From Gluconacetobacter takamatsuzukensis (lineage in GTDB: Bacteria > Pseudomonadota > Alphaproteobacteria > Acetobacterales > Acetobacteraceae), in assembly GCF_014174275.1 (NCBI RefSeq), contig NZ_JABEQK010000004.1, positions 186,001 through 250,000 of the forward strand: a stretch of DNA of 64,000 bases, in the 5' to 3' direction. Made by a program: the position numbers and the translations under genes. Below, piece after piece: positions 1-7,867 of the stretch. Within the stretch, counting starts at the first letter, position 1. Each line of letters begins with the position of its first letter. Under the pieces are notes generated by a model. The model did not search any database, had not been told where the DNA came from, and saw only the letters and a program-made list of their open reading frames with translations.

Positions 1-527
1 CCCTGGGCAATATCGGCCAGCGTTCGCCCCTGCCTGCCGCCACGCTTGGCGCGCTGATCGATTTCGTGCGCGGGCAGTTCCATTTCGTCATGACGGAAAT
101 GGACTGGAGCGAGGGAGAAATCTATTTCAGCCTGCTGGAACATGCGCGTTCGCTGGTGCTTGTCCTCGATCCTACCCTGGTGTCGGTGCGCGACACGCTT
201 CGCCTTCTGGCCGCGCTGCCGCGCGTTCGTCTGTCGGCCATGCCGATCCTGGTCCTGAACCAGTATGGGCGGCCGGGCACGCTTTCGATGGAAGAAATCA
301 GGAAAAGCCTGAATGCCGAACCGGATATCGTGATTCCGTACCTGCCGAAGGAATGTGGCGAGGCCGAGATCAACGGCGTTCCGATCATCAAGACCAGCAA
401 GCAGTATCGCGCCGCGATCCGCAAGCTGGCCTCCGATGGCCTGTCGCTGCACTTGGGCGCAGAAGGGAGTGGTGATGCCACGAACTGGCTGAACAGGGTC
501 CTGAAGGGCAATCTGAGGAGGCGGTAA
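1..527 (+). CDS. cpaE: CpaE/TadZ-like pilus assembly ATPase, C-terminal part (partial)
   Basis: The reading frame is open from the left edge of the window, so only the C-terminal part of the gene is present and its Walker motifs lie outside. The visible residues resemble the end of the MinD/ParA-like CpaE/TadZ proteins: a segment about a deviant Asp-containing strand (VLVLDPTLVSVRDT), a later LVLNQYG strand, and a C-terminal stretch with VIPYLPK and an AIRKLA helix. In the Tad system CpaE/TadZ localises the pilus machine at the cell pole. Its stop overlaps the next ATG by one base (TAATG), which implies translational coupling to cpaF. The identification rests as much on the following cpaF-tadB-tadC-tadD genes as on the fragment itself. 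Confidence 0.75.
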   Translation, partial: LGNIGQRSPLPAATLGALIDFVRGQFHFVMTEMDWSEGEIYFSLLEHARSLVLVLDPTLVSVRDTLRLLAALPRVRLSAMPILVLNQYGRPGTLSMEEIRKSLNAEPDIVIPYLPKECGEAEINGVPIIKTSKQYRAAIRKLASDGLSLHLGAEGSGDATNWLNRVLKGNLRRR

Positions 528-1984
528 TGGGAAATGGGGCAGAAAGCGAACGGGCCCTTCGTCTGAGACGCCTGCAATCTCTCAAGCCGATGCAGGGCGT
601 GCTCGTGACCTCCGACCAGCGGGACGGCAGCGTACCGGCGCCCGTCGCCGTGCCTGTGATCGTGCCGGTCGAGGATGGGAAATCCGGTGCCGAGCCCGCC
701 GAAAATGCGGAATCGCGCTTTTCCCGCGAACAGACTCTCGCCCTGAGGGCTGCCTGTCTTTCCCGGCTCGATCCGGCCTTTATCCTGTCGCTTACGCCGG
801 ACCAGCTTTCCGAGGCCGTCGAGCGGATGGTCGATCAGGTAGCGTCGGAGCAGCGCATCCATCTGAACCTGCGGGAGCAGAAAGAGCTTTCGGTCGAGCT
901 TGTCAACGATATCAATGGTCTGGGTCCGATTCAGCCGTTGCTGGATGATGAGGGCGTGAATGACATCCTGGTCAATGGGCCGACGCGCGTCTTTGTCGAA
1001 CGGAAGGGAAAGACGGTTCTGTCGCCCGTACGCTTTCGCGACCAGCGGCATCTGATCTCCGTCTGCCAGCGTATCGCGTCGGGGGTGGGGCGGCGTGTCG
1101 ACGAAGCCAGCCCGATGGTGGATGCGCGGCTGAAGGACGGCTCGCGCGTCAATATCGTCTTTCCGCCGCTGGCCCTCGATGGGCCGTATGTGTCCATCCG
1201 AAAATTTGCCAAGCACCGGATCGACATGGCCAAGCTGGTCGAGAACCGGGCCATGACCAAGTCCATGGCGAAAATCCTGGAAATCGCGTCTCGCGTCCGG
1301 CTGAATGTGATCATTTCGGGCGGAACCGGTTCGGGCAAGACGACGCTTTTGAACGCGCTTTCGAATTTCATCGATTTCAGCGAGCGCGTGATTACCGTCG
1401 AGGATGCGGCGGAACTGCAGCTTCAGCAGCCGCATGTGGTGCGCATGGAAACGCGCCCGTCATCCATCGAGGGCAAGGGCGAGGTCACGCAGCGCGATCT
1501 GGTCCGCAACGCGCTGCGTATGCGCCCCGACCGCATCATTATCGGCGAGGTACGTGGCGCCGAGGCCTTCGACATGCTGCAGGCCATGAATACCGGCCAT
1601 GACGGAAGCATGTCGACCATTCATGCCAATGCGACCAAGGATGCCATCACCCGTATCGAGAACATGGTGCAGATGGGCAGCCTGGGCCTGCCGACCAGTG
1701 CCATCCGGACCCAGATCGTGGGTGCGGTCGATCTGATCATCCAGATCGGCCGCCATCGCGACGGTGCGCGGCGGGTCGTGCAGATTACGGATGTGGCGGG
1801 CCTCGAAGGCGATGTGGTGGTTCTCAACGACCTGTTCCGGCTGGAATTCGACGGTGAGGACAGCAAGGGACGCCTGCTGACCCATTATGACATCTCGAAC
1901 GTGCGGCCGAGTTTTTTTGAGAAACTTCAGTATTACCAAATGGAGAGGCTCTGGAACGAGGCGTTGGCAGAGAGCAAGATATGA
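527..1984 (+). CDS. cpaF: CpaF/TadA secretion ATPase of the Tad pilus
   Basis: Hexameric type II/IV secretion ATPase that powers assembly and retraction of the Tad (Flp) pilus at the inner-membrane cytoplasmic face. The 485-residue protein has a variable N-terminal tail (about residues 1-95), the CpaF/TadA N-terminal domain with the typical DILVNGP motif, a Walker A GGTGSGKT at residues 265-272, a Walker B region RIIIGEVRG near residue 336 and the His-box STIHAN shortly after. Length is normal for the family. It starts at the ATG overlapping the cpaE stop and ends overlapping tadB by four bases (ATGA). This is a complete gene with all ATPase motifs intact. Confidence 0.95.
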   Translation: MGNGAESERALRLRRLQSLKPMQGVLVTSDQRDGSVPAPVAVPVIVPVEDGKSGAEPAENAESRFSREQTLALRAACLSRLDPAFILSLTPDQLSEAVERMVDQVASEQRIHLNLREQKELSVELVNDINGLGPIQPLLDDEGVNDILVNGPTRVFVERKGKTVLSPVRFRDQRHLISVCQRIASGVGRRVDEASPMVDARLKDGSRVNIVFPPLALDGPYVSIRKFAKHRIDMAKLVENRAMTKSMAKILEIASRVRLNVIISGGTGSGKTTLLNALSNFIDFSERVITVEDAAELQLQQPHVVRMETRPSSIEGKGEVTQRDLVRNALRMRPDRIIIGEVRGAEAFDMLQAMNTGHDGSMSTIHANATKDAITRIENMVQMGSLGLPTSAIRTQIVGAVDLIIQIGRHRDGARRVVQITDVAGLEGDVVVLNDLFRLEFDGEDSKGRLLTHYDISNVRPSFFEKLQYYQMERLWNEALAESKI

Positions 1985-2940
1985 ACCGCGGGTCCATCGC
2001 TGCGTTTGGCTTGGTCTATTTTGCCGGATGGGGCGCGTTGGCGTGGGGCGCCTACCGGATGGGTGTGGCGCAGAAAATGCGGCAGGCCCGCCTGGGGGAT
2101 GCCCTCAAGAAATTCCGCGAGCCGCTTCACCTGTCCGACCAGTATGGCCAGATGAGTGCCGATGTCCTGAATGAGATTCGGGACAGGGGGCGGAAAATCA
2201 TCTATTCGCTGGTCAATTACGGCCTGGCGGAGGCGGCGATCAAGAAGAACGACTATGTCGTGTTCGGCTCGCTCGCCGTGCTTCTGATCCTGGCCTGGCC
2301 GGTCTTTCATTTTTTCGGATTGCTGGGGTTTCCGCCGCTCGTGGTGGCGTGGGTCCTTTTGATCCGCATGTTCTATACCTATGTCGGCCGGCGCTACAAT
2401 GCCAAGCTGTATGAACAATTGCCCGATACGATCGGTATCATCGTCCGTTCGCTGAAGGTGGGCGTACCCTTGCAGCGCGCGCTGCTGCTGGTGCGTGATG
2501 AGGCGACTTATCCGACATCGCTGGAATTTTCACGCGTCATGCAGGACGTGTCGGTCGGTATTCCCCTGGCGCAGGCATTCCAGAACCTGGCCGGGCGGGT
2601 CACGCTGTCGGAATATATCTTCCTGGCGACCGTGGTCGATGTCCAGGCCCAGACCGGCGGCATGCTGGCGGACATCATGGCCAACCTGGAGTCCACGCTG
2701 CGGCGTCGCGCCGCGATGAAGAAGCAGGCCATCGCGGCGTCCAGCGAAGCCAGGCTGAGTTCCTATGTCCTGCTCAGCATTCCCTGGGCCGTCGTCGCTT
2801 TCATGGAAATCCAGAACCCGAGATATTTCAATATCCTGTTCACCTCGACCGAAGGGCACTATCTGCTGGCCGGGATCATCGGGCTCTGGCTGCTTGGGTT
2901 GGGTTCGATCAAGTACATCACCAACAAGGTTGTCAATTGA
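1981..2940 (+). CDS. tadB: TadB inner-membrane platform protein
   Basis: Polytopic T2SF/GspF-family protein, one of two platform subunits (with TadC) on which the CpaF ATPase acts during Tad pilus assembly. The 319 residues show an N-terminal membrane helix (about residues 8-25), a hydrophobic hairpin near residues 90-125, the cytoplasmic T2SF helical domain (about 140-265, containing DTIGIIVRSLKVGVPLQRAL) and two C-terminal membrane helices. The start overlaps the cpaF stop (ATGA), and the stop lies within three bases of the tadC start. Length is typical for TadB. Confidence 0.93.
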   Translation: MNRGSIAAFGLVYFAGWGALAWGAYRMGVAQKMRQARLGDALKKFREPLHLSDQYGQMSADVLNEIRDRGRKIIYSLVNYGLAEAAIKKNDYVVFGSLAVLLILAWPVFHFFGLLGFPPLVVAWVLLIRMFYTYVGRRYNAKLYEQLPDTIGIIVRSLKVGVPLQRALLLVRDEATYPTSLEFSRVMQDVSVGIPLAQAFQNLAGRVTLSEYIFLATVVDVQAQTGGMLADIMANLESTLRRRAAMKKQAIAASSEARLSSYVLLSIPWAVVAFMEIQNPRYFNILFTSTEGHYLLAGIIGLWLLGLGSIKYITNKVVN

Positions 2941-2942
2941 GC

Positions 2943-3860
2943 ATGATGATCCGCTATCTCCTGGCTGTGATGGTGGTGCTCCTGTTGGTCGGCTGTACCC
3001 TTTTATTGCATCTGTACAATAAAAAATGGAACCAGAGGCAGGAACGTCTCCTCCATCTGGAAAAATACAAGCCGGATGGGGAGAGGACGGTCAGCCGGAA
3101 AAAGCTGACGCTGAATGACCTGGTCCACGATGTCGGCTATTATATCGCCCAGCTCAACGTCATTCCCAAGAAGACCATCGATGAGATGTTCCAGTCCCTG
3201 TCGAGTTCGGGGGCTTCGCAATATCGTAATTTCTATATCTTCATCGGTGCGAAGATCATGCTGCTGGCGGGGGGCGTGGTTCTCGGGATCTATTTTTTCC
3301 TGGAGTTGGGAGATGGGTTTCTGACCCATCTGGTGCTTCCGGTCGCGATGCCGGTGGTCGGCCTGCTAGCGCCGGATTACGTGCTGAATTCGATGCACAA
3401 GAAATACCTCAAGGAGGTGGATGCCGGCATGGCCGACGCGCTGGACCTGCTGACGATCTGCGTGGATGCGGGCATGCCGATCGAGGCCGCGATCCAGCGT
3501 GTCGGGAAGGATATGGAGGCCATCAACAAGAGCGCGGCCAACGAGCTGAACCTGACGTCGCGGGACATGAGCGTGCTGCCCGACCGTTATGGGGTGTTCC
3601 GGCAGATGGCGCGACGGACCGGGCTTGCCGTCATGAACCAGCTGGCCACGGTCCTGATCCAGTCCTTCGAGGTCGGCGCGCCGCTGGCGCAGGCATTGCG
3701 CACGCTGTCGGAAGACGTCAAGAACGACACGATGCTGCGCTATCAGAGCCGCGTGGCCCAGCTTTCGGTGTATCTGACGCTGCCCATGGTGCTCTTTATC
3801 CTGCCGGTCATCTTCATCGTGGTCATCGGGCCGGCGCTTATCGCATTGAAGCTACGATAA
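2943..3860 (+). CDS. tadC: TadC inner-membrane platform protein
   Basis: Second T2SF-family platform protein of the Tad pilus, partner of TadB. It has an N-terminal membrane helix (about residues 3-24), a central membrane region, the T2SF domain with the hallmark ADALDLLTICVDAGMPIEAA helix pair, and a C-terminal hydrophobic segment (LPMVLFILPVIFIVVIGPAL). I place the start at the ATG just after the tadB stop. A TTG overlapping that stop, two codons upstream in the same frame, is possible and would give coupled translation. A second ATG follows immediately. Function is assigned from family and operon position. Confidence 0.92.
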   Translation: MMIRYLLAVMVVLLLVGCTLLLHLYNKKWNQRQERLLHLEKYKPDGERTVSRKKLTLNDLVHDVGYYIAQLNVIPKKTIDEMFQSLSSSGASQYRNFYIFIGAKIMLLAGGVVLGIYFFLELGDGFLTHLVLPVAMPVVGLLAPDYVLNSMHKKYLKEVDAGMADALDLLTICVDAGMPIEAAIQRVGKDMEAINKSAANELNLTSRDMSVLPDRYGVFRQMARRTGLAVMNQLATVLIQSFEVGAPLAQALRTLSEDVKNDTMLRYQSRVAQLSVYLTLPMVLFILPVIFIVVIGPALIALKLR

Positions 3861-3871
3861 AAAGGGACGGA

Positions 3872-4624
3872 ATGTCGGGATATAGGCAACGCATGGCGGG
3901 CCGGGCTGGATGGTGGGGGGCCGCGATCGTGCTCCTGGGGCTGGCCGCCTGCGCGGAGCAGAAGGCCGACCGGCAACTGGAAACCGCCCGCGTGGAGATG
4001 GATAACGGCGCGGCCATGGCGGCGCTGAAACTGTTGCAGCAGAGAATACACGACCATCCCGACGACGTGCCGACCCTGGTGGCGCTGGGGCGCGCCAATG
4101 CCCAGCTGGGGCGGAACCAGTCGGCGGTTCTGTTCTACCAGGATGCGCTGACGCACGACGGCAATTGCGTCGAGGCGGAGAAGGGGCTGGCGCGGATCGA
4201 CCTGCTACAGGACCCCCCGCGCGCGTTGCAGCGGCTGGAGGACATGAAGCGCCGGTTCCCGCAGGATGCGCAGATCTGGAACGATCTGGGGGTAGCGTAC
4301 GATTATGCCCGGCGTCACCAGGAGGCGCAGGCGGCCTATTACAGGGCTATGAAGCTGGACCCGCTGCTGGTGTCGGCCCAGAACAATCTGGGGCTTTCCT
4401 ACGCCGTCAGCGGCCAGCACGAGCAGGCCATGGCCATGCTGGTGCCCTTGGCATCTTCTGCCGATGCCACGTCGCGGATTCGTGCCAATCTGGCCTATGC
4501 GCAGTTCATGTCGGGAAACGAGGCGGGGGCACGCCAGACGCTGATGCACGACATGTCTCCCGAGCAGGCCGACAAGGTGCTGGGAACGTATAGTCAGCTG
4601 AAGGCGACGTCGCGCACACCGTAA
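3872..4624 (+). CDS. tadD: TadD TPR lipoprotein of the Tad pilus
   Basis: Predicted lipoprotein with tetratricopeptide repeats, the usual TadD pilotin-like component placed after tadC. The N-terminus has a basic stretch, a hydrophobic core and a lipobox LAAC with the lipidated Cys at about residue 27. Several TPR helices follow (for example NDLGVAYDYARRH and NNLGLSYAVSGQH). It starts 11 bases after the tadC stop with AAAAGGGACGGA upstream as ribosome-binding site. It is the last gene of the Tad cluster here; no pilin (flp) or tadE/F genes follow, so these must lie upstream or elsewhere. A weak TTCC-GTGA-GGAA hairpin plus a T-run downstream may be a terminator. Confidence 0.88.
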   Translation: MSGYRQRMAGRAGWWGAAIVLLGLAACAEQKADRQLETARVEMDNGAAMAALKLLQQRIHDHPDDVPTLVALGRANAQLGRNQSAVLFYQDALTHDGNCVEAEKGLARIDLLQDPPRALQRLEDMKRRFPQDAQIWNDLGVAYDYARRHQEAQAAYYRAMKLDPLLVSAQNNLGLSYAVSGQHEQAMAMLVPLASSADATSRIRANLAYAQFMSGNEAGARQTLMHDMSPEQADKVLGTYSQLKATSRTP

Positions 4625-4670
4625 CCGCGCGTTCCGTGAGGAAGACTGTATTTTTTGTGGAACGGTCGGG

Positions 4671-4744
4671 TGGAGGTCCGGGCGGGAATCGAACCCACAT
4701 ACGCGGATTTGCAGTCCGCTGCATCACCATTCTGCCACCGGACC
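4671..4744 (-). tRNA. tRNA-Cys (GCA)
   Basis: Read on the minus strand, the acceptor arm GGTCCGG pairs with CCGGACC, followed by discriminator T and an encoded CCA. The anticodon loop CTGCAAA gives anticodon GCA, and GGTTCGATTCC forms the T arm. The U73 discriminator is the usual one for tRNA-Cys. The gene is convergent with the Tad operon. Confidence 0.97.
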
Positions 4745-4761
4745 CGACATGGTGCGTTGGC

Positions 4762-4790
4762 TATATCCACGCTCTCGCGGCGCTGGTCAA
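4762..4790 (-). promoter_or_regulatory. Predicted sigma-70 promoter of tRNA-Cys
   Basis: On the minus strand a -35 TTGACC is followed by 17 bases and a -10-like GATATA. It sits about 18 bases upstream of the tRNA-Cys 5' end, in the right orientation. The -35 is strong and the -10 only moderate. Confidence 0.55.
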
Positions 4791-4921
4791 GCCGTTGTGT
4801 GCACGCGACCTGCTAGGCAGATGCCGCGTGGGGACATAAAACGGGCTCAGGCTAGGGAACTGCCCCTGGGAACCGTCGATGAAGGGGCCCGTGCCGTGGG
4901 TTACGTTGCGAAGGGAACGCC

Positions 4922-5602
4922 ATGAACCAGTCCGCGCCTGGAGATGCCATCCTCGATTACGATGCCGCGCGGCAGCGGATGGTGGATGCCCAGATCCGTC
5001 CCGTGCAGATCAACGATCCGCGAATCGTCGCGGCGATGCGCGTGCTGCCGCGCGAGGCCTGCGTGCCGGATTCGCTGCGGGCCATTGCCTATGCCGACCA
5101 GAGCCTGGAGCTGGGCCATGGGCGCGTGCTGACCGAGCCGCGCATTGCCGGCCGCATGGTCCAGATCGCGGAGCCCGAGGCCGGGCAGCGCGCGCTGGTG
5201 GTGGGGGCCGGGACGGGCTATGTCGCCGCCCTGCTGGCCCGGCTGGGCCTGAAGGTGGTGGCGCTGGAATCGGATGCGGCGCTGAGTGCGATCGGCAAGC
5301 GTTTCTGTGCCGTCGAGGCGCCGGATGTGGTGTGGCGGGACGGCAAGCTGGCGGCCGGTGCCGCGGGCGATTCGCCGTTCGACCTGATCATGATCGATGG
5401 CGCGGTGCGCGCGGTGCCGCCGGCCCTGGCAGGGCAGCTTGCGGCGCATGGCAGGGTTGTCTGCGTGATCTGGCCCGAAGGCGGTGTGGCGGCGGCCAGC
5501 ATCGGGGAGCCCTCCGCCACCGGGTTGGCGACGCGGCCCGTGTTCGATGTCGCGCTGCCGCTGCTGCCCGAACTGGAACCGGCGCCGGCCTTCGCGTTCT
5601 GA
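4922..5602 (+). CDS. pcm: Protein-L-isoaspartate O-methyltransferase family protein
   Basis: SAM-dependent methyltransferase of the PCMT family, which methylates isoaspartyl residues in aged proteins. The 226 residues include the family N-terminal segment (ARQRMVDAQIRPVQI), the PRE-like loop VLPREACVP, SAM-binding motif I VVGAGTGYV near residues 93-101, and the acidic strand end LESD. AAGGGA precedes the chosen ATG. It lies directly upstream of the tolC-type gene, a pairing I recall from other Rhodospirillales. True substrate may differ from classical Pcm because the family is broad. A dispersed repeat begins at its stop codon. Confidence 0.82.
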   Translation: MNQSAPGDAILDYDAARQRMVDAQIRPVQINDPRIVAAMRVLPREACVPDSLRAIAYADQSLELGHGRVLTEPRIAGRMVQIAEPEAGQRALVVGAGTGYVAALLARLGLKVVALESDAALSAIGKRFCAVEAPDVVWRDGKLAAGAAGDSPFDLIMIDGAVRAVPPALAGQLAAHGRVVCVIWPEGGVAAASIGEPSATGLATRPVFDVALPLLPELEPAPAFAF

Positions 5603-5722
5603 GGGCTTGGCCGGAATTGTGGGTGGGTGAGCGAGAGCGGCCCGCAGGGCCGCGCCCGGCCTGTGTCGGCGCGCGGCGGATGCGTGTCGGATCGTCACCG
5701 GCGCGCATTTACGATCAGGCTC
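5601..5722 (-). repeat. Family A dispersed repeat, ~122 bp, at the pcm 3' end
   Basis: The right end, read on the minus strand, is GAGCCTGATCGTAAATGCG and continues into a stretch nearly identical to the valS downstream element (CGCCGGTGACGATCCGACACGC). The left end (GAGGGCTTGGCCGGAATTG, then GTGAGCGAGAGCGGC) matches the other end of that element, including its inner hairpin GCGGCCCGCAGGGCCGC. It therefore has the same two-ended, inverted-repeat architecture and overlaps the pcm stop by two bases. Confidence 0.7.
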
Positions 5723-5802
5723 CGAGGCCTGACACCGTTTGATATATTCTTTACCCGGAAATGCGATACCCAACCCCGGGTAGCATTTCCGGGGAGGGGC
5801 GA

Positions 5803-7236
5803 ATGAAGCGCGGATGCGGAATCGGGGTCGGCATGGCCGCCCTGTTATGCAACGCGGCCGCGTGGGCGCAGCGCTATGATGGCAGCGGGTCGCCGAGCTT
5901 TGTCCCCCACACGTTGCAGGAGGCCATGGCGGCGGCCTACCTGACCAACCCCACCTTGCAGAAAGAGCGCGCGACCCTGCGCGCGACCGACGAACAGGTG
6001 CCCACCGCGCTGGCCGGCTGGCGGCCCACCGTCACCAGCAATGCCGGCATGACCTATTTTTCCGGCGTAAATACCGTGGCGCGGCAGGAAGGGTATGCCG
6101 GGTACGACCGCAAATACGACGTGCCCGGTTATACGGCCGGGGTCACGATCTCGCAGCCGCTCTATTCGGGGGGGCGGACCACCGCCAGCACCCACAAGGC
6201 CGTCAATGCCGTGATGGCCGAGCGGGCGCGGCTGATCGCGACCGAGCAGCAGGTCTTCAGCGATGTGGTCAGCGCCTATGTCGGCGTGATCGAGAACGAG
6301 CAGTTGCTTCAGCTCAACATCAACAACGAAAAAGTTTTGCAGGAGCAGCTTCGGGCGACGTCGGAGCGATTCCGCGTGGGCGAGATCACGCGGACCGACG
6401 TGGCCCAGGCCGAGGCGGCGCTGGCCAGCGCCCGGGCCTCGCGCCAGGAGGCGGAGGGCATCCTGCAGACGGCGCAGGCGACCTATGCCCAGGTGATCGG
6501 CATGTCGCCGCCGCCCAACCTGGTACCACCGCAGCCGCTGGTGCTGCCGGCGCATTCGCAGAACGAGGCGATTGCCCTGGCGGTGCAGAACAATCCGAAC
6601 GTGATCGGCGCCCTGTTTACCGAGGCATCGCAGAAGGATGCGGTGGGCGTCGCCATGGCGGCGATCATGCCCAAGATTTCGGCCGAGGCGACCTATGAGC
6701 GCGCGATCAACCAGAGCAGCGGCCGGTCGCTGATGGACGACAAATATGCGGCGGTGAACATCCAGTTTCCGCTCTATCAGGGCGGGTCGGAATATGCCGC
6801 CGTGCGGCAGGCGCGCCAGCAGGTGTCCGAGGCGCATCGCGCGGTGGATATCGAGCGCCGGGCGGCGATGCAGCTGGCCTCGTCGAACTGGCAGCAGCTT
6901 GTGGCCTATACGGCGGCGATCAAGAGCAACCGGATTGCCATTTCGTCGAACATCGTTGCTCTGGAGGGTGTCGAGCGCCAGGCGATCGTCGGCACCAGCA
7001 CGACGCTGGAAGTGCTGCAACAGCAGCAGACGCTGCTTCAGGCGCAGGTGGCGCTGGTGCAGAGCCTGAGCAACCTCGTGACCGCATCGTACGGCGTGGC
7101 CGCCGCCATCGGCCGGCTGACGGCGCAGGATCTGAAGCTGGACGTGCCGCGCTATGACGAGACCGCCTATTACAAGGCGGTGAAGGGTCGGCTATGGGGA
7201 ATCAGCGACCAGGCGGAGAACCAGCCGGGGCGCTGA
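5803..7236 (+). CDS. tolC: TolC-family outer-membrane efflux/secretion channel
   Basis: Trimeric outer-membrane channel that connects to type I secretion or RND pumps. The 477-residue protein begins with a Sec signal peptide (MKRGCGIGVG...AWAQ, cleavage near residue 23). It contains two repeats of the outer-membrane efflux domain with the expected long coiled-coil helices, including QQVFSDVVSAYVGVIENEQLL and a second repeat ending EVLQQQQTLLQAQVALV. The start is the ATG preceded by GGGGAGGGG, 14 codons downstream of an earlier in-frame ATG that would add residues before the signal peptide. No pump or membrane-fusion gene is adjacent, so its partner is unknown. Confidence 0.92.
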   Translation: MKRGCGIGVGMAALLCNAAAWAQRYDGSGSPSFVPHTLQEAMAAAYLTNPTLQKERATLRATDEQVPTALAGWRPTVTSNAGMTYFSGVNTVARQEGYAGYDRKYDVPGYTAGVTISQPLYSGGRTTASTHKAVNAVMAERARLIATEQQVFSDVVSAYVGVIENEQLLQLNINNEKVLQEQLRATSERFRVGEITRTDVAQAEAALASARASRQEAEGILQTAQATYAQVIGMSPPPNLVPPQPLVLPAHSQNEAIALAVQNNPNVIGALFTEASQKDAVGVAMAAIMPKISAEATYERAINQSSGRSLMDDKYAAVNIQFPLYQGGSEYAAVRQARQQVSEAHRAVDIERRAAMQLASSNWQQLVAYTAAIKSNRIAISSNIVALEGVERQAIVGTSTTLEVLQQQQTLLQAQVALVQSLSNLVTASYGVAAAIGRLTAQDLKLDVPRYDETAYYKAVKGRLWGISDQAENQPGR

Positions 7237-7284
7237 CGTCATCCCGTCCGGCCGGTGCCGGGCGCTGCTGGGCAAGGGGGCGAC

Positions 7285-7695
7285 ATGGCCATGACGGTGC
7301 GCCGGGGGATGATGCTGGTGTTGCTGACGATGCCGGTGGCCCTGTCGTCGGTCGCCGCGGCCCGGCCGGCTCGTCGGCCCATCGATACCAATGTCTATGT
7401 CGCCATTCCGTCGCAGGCAGCTGCGCCCTCTACCGCCGCCGCCGCGGCGTCGCCGGGAGGCGGAGCGGAGCAAGTGGAAGTGGTCGGCAGGCGGACGGCG
7501 TATGTGGCGGCACCGGTGCCCGACGAGCGGGCCCGGGCGCCGGCGGGGGACGGCGATTTCGGCATCCCGCTCGGCCCGCTGGGGACATTCCGCCTGGGCG
7601 GGAGTGCGGACCCGGATCATGATCCGGTGACGGGTACGTATCTGGCGCCGTTCGGCGAGGCGTATGAGGGGGCGAGCCCCCTGATGACCCGCTAG
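7285..7695 (+). CDS. Small exported protein of unknown function
   Basis: A 136-residue protein with an N-terminal signal peptide (basic MAMTVRRG, hydrophobic MMLVLLTMPVALSSV, Ala-rich cleavage site). The mature part is low in complexity, rich in Ala, Pro and Gly, with no domain I recognise. AAGGGGG precedes the chosen ATG by about five bases; an upstream in-frame GTG lacks a comparable site. It lies 48 bases after tolC on the same strand and could be co-transcribed with it. No function is inferred beyond likely periplasmic location. Confidence 0.65.
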   Translation: MAMTVRRGMMLVLLTMPVALSSVAAARPARRPIDTNVYVAIPSQAAAPSTAAAAASPGGGAEQVEVVGRRTAYVAAPVPDERARAPAGDGDFGIPLGPLGTFRLGGSADPDHDPVTGTYLAPFGEAYEGASPLMTR

Positions 7696-7867
7696 CGTTC
7701 TGTCTGCAAAGGGCCGCCGGCGGTTGTCGGGCGGCCGGTCCCGGCCGGTCTGGGGCCATTGCTGCCCGTGCGGCGTTTCTTTCGGGGCGAAGTTCGCTAT
7801 AAGCGGCGGACCGGCGGGGTTGGCCCTGTCCGGGCGATCTTCCTTCATGCTCAGGTCTGGTTTTGCG

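Noticed and set aside
4636-4839. Plus-strand reading frame (MRKTVFFVERSGG...) across the tRNA-Cys
   Set aside because: It is a translation of the antisense of a tRNA gene, a common false protein.
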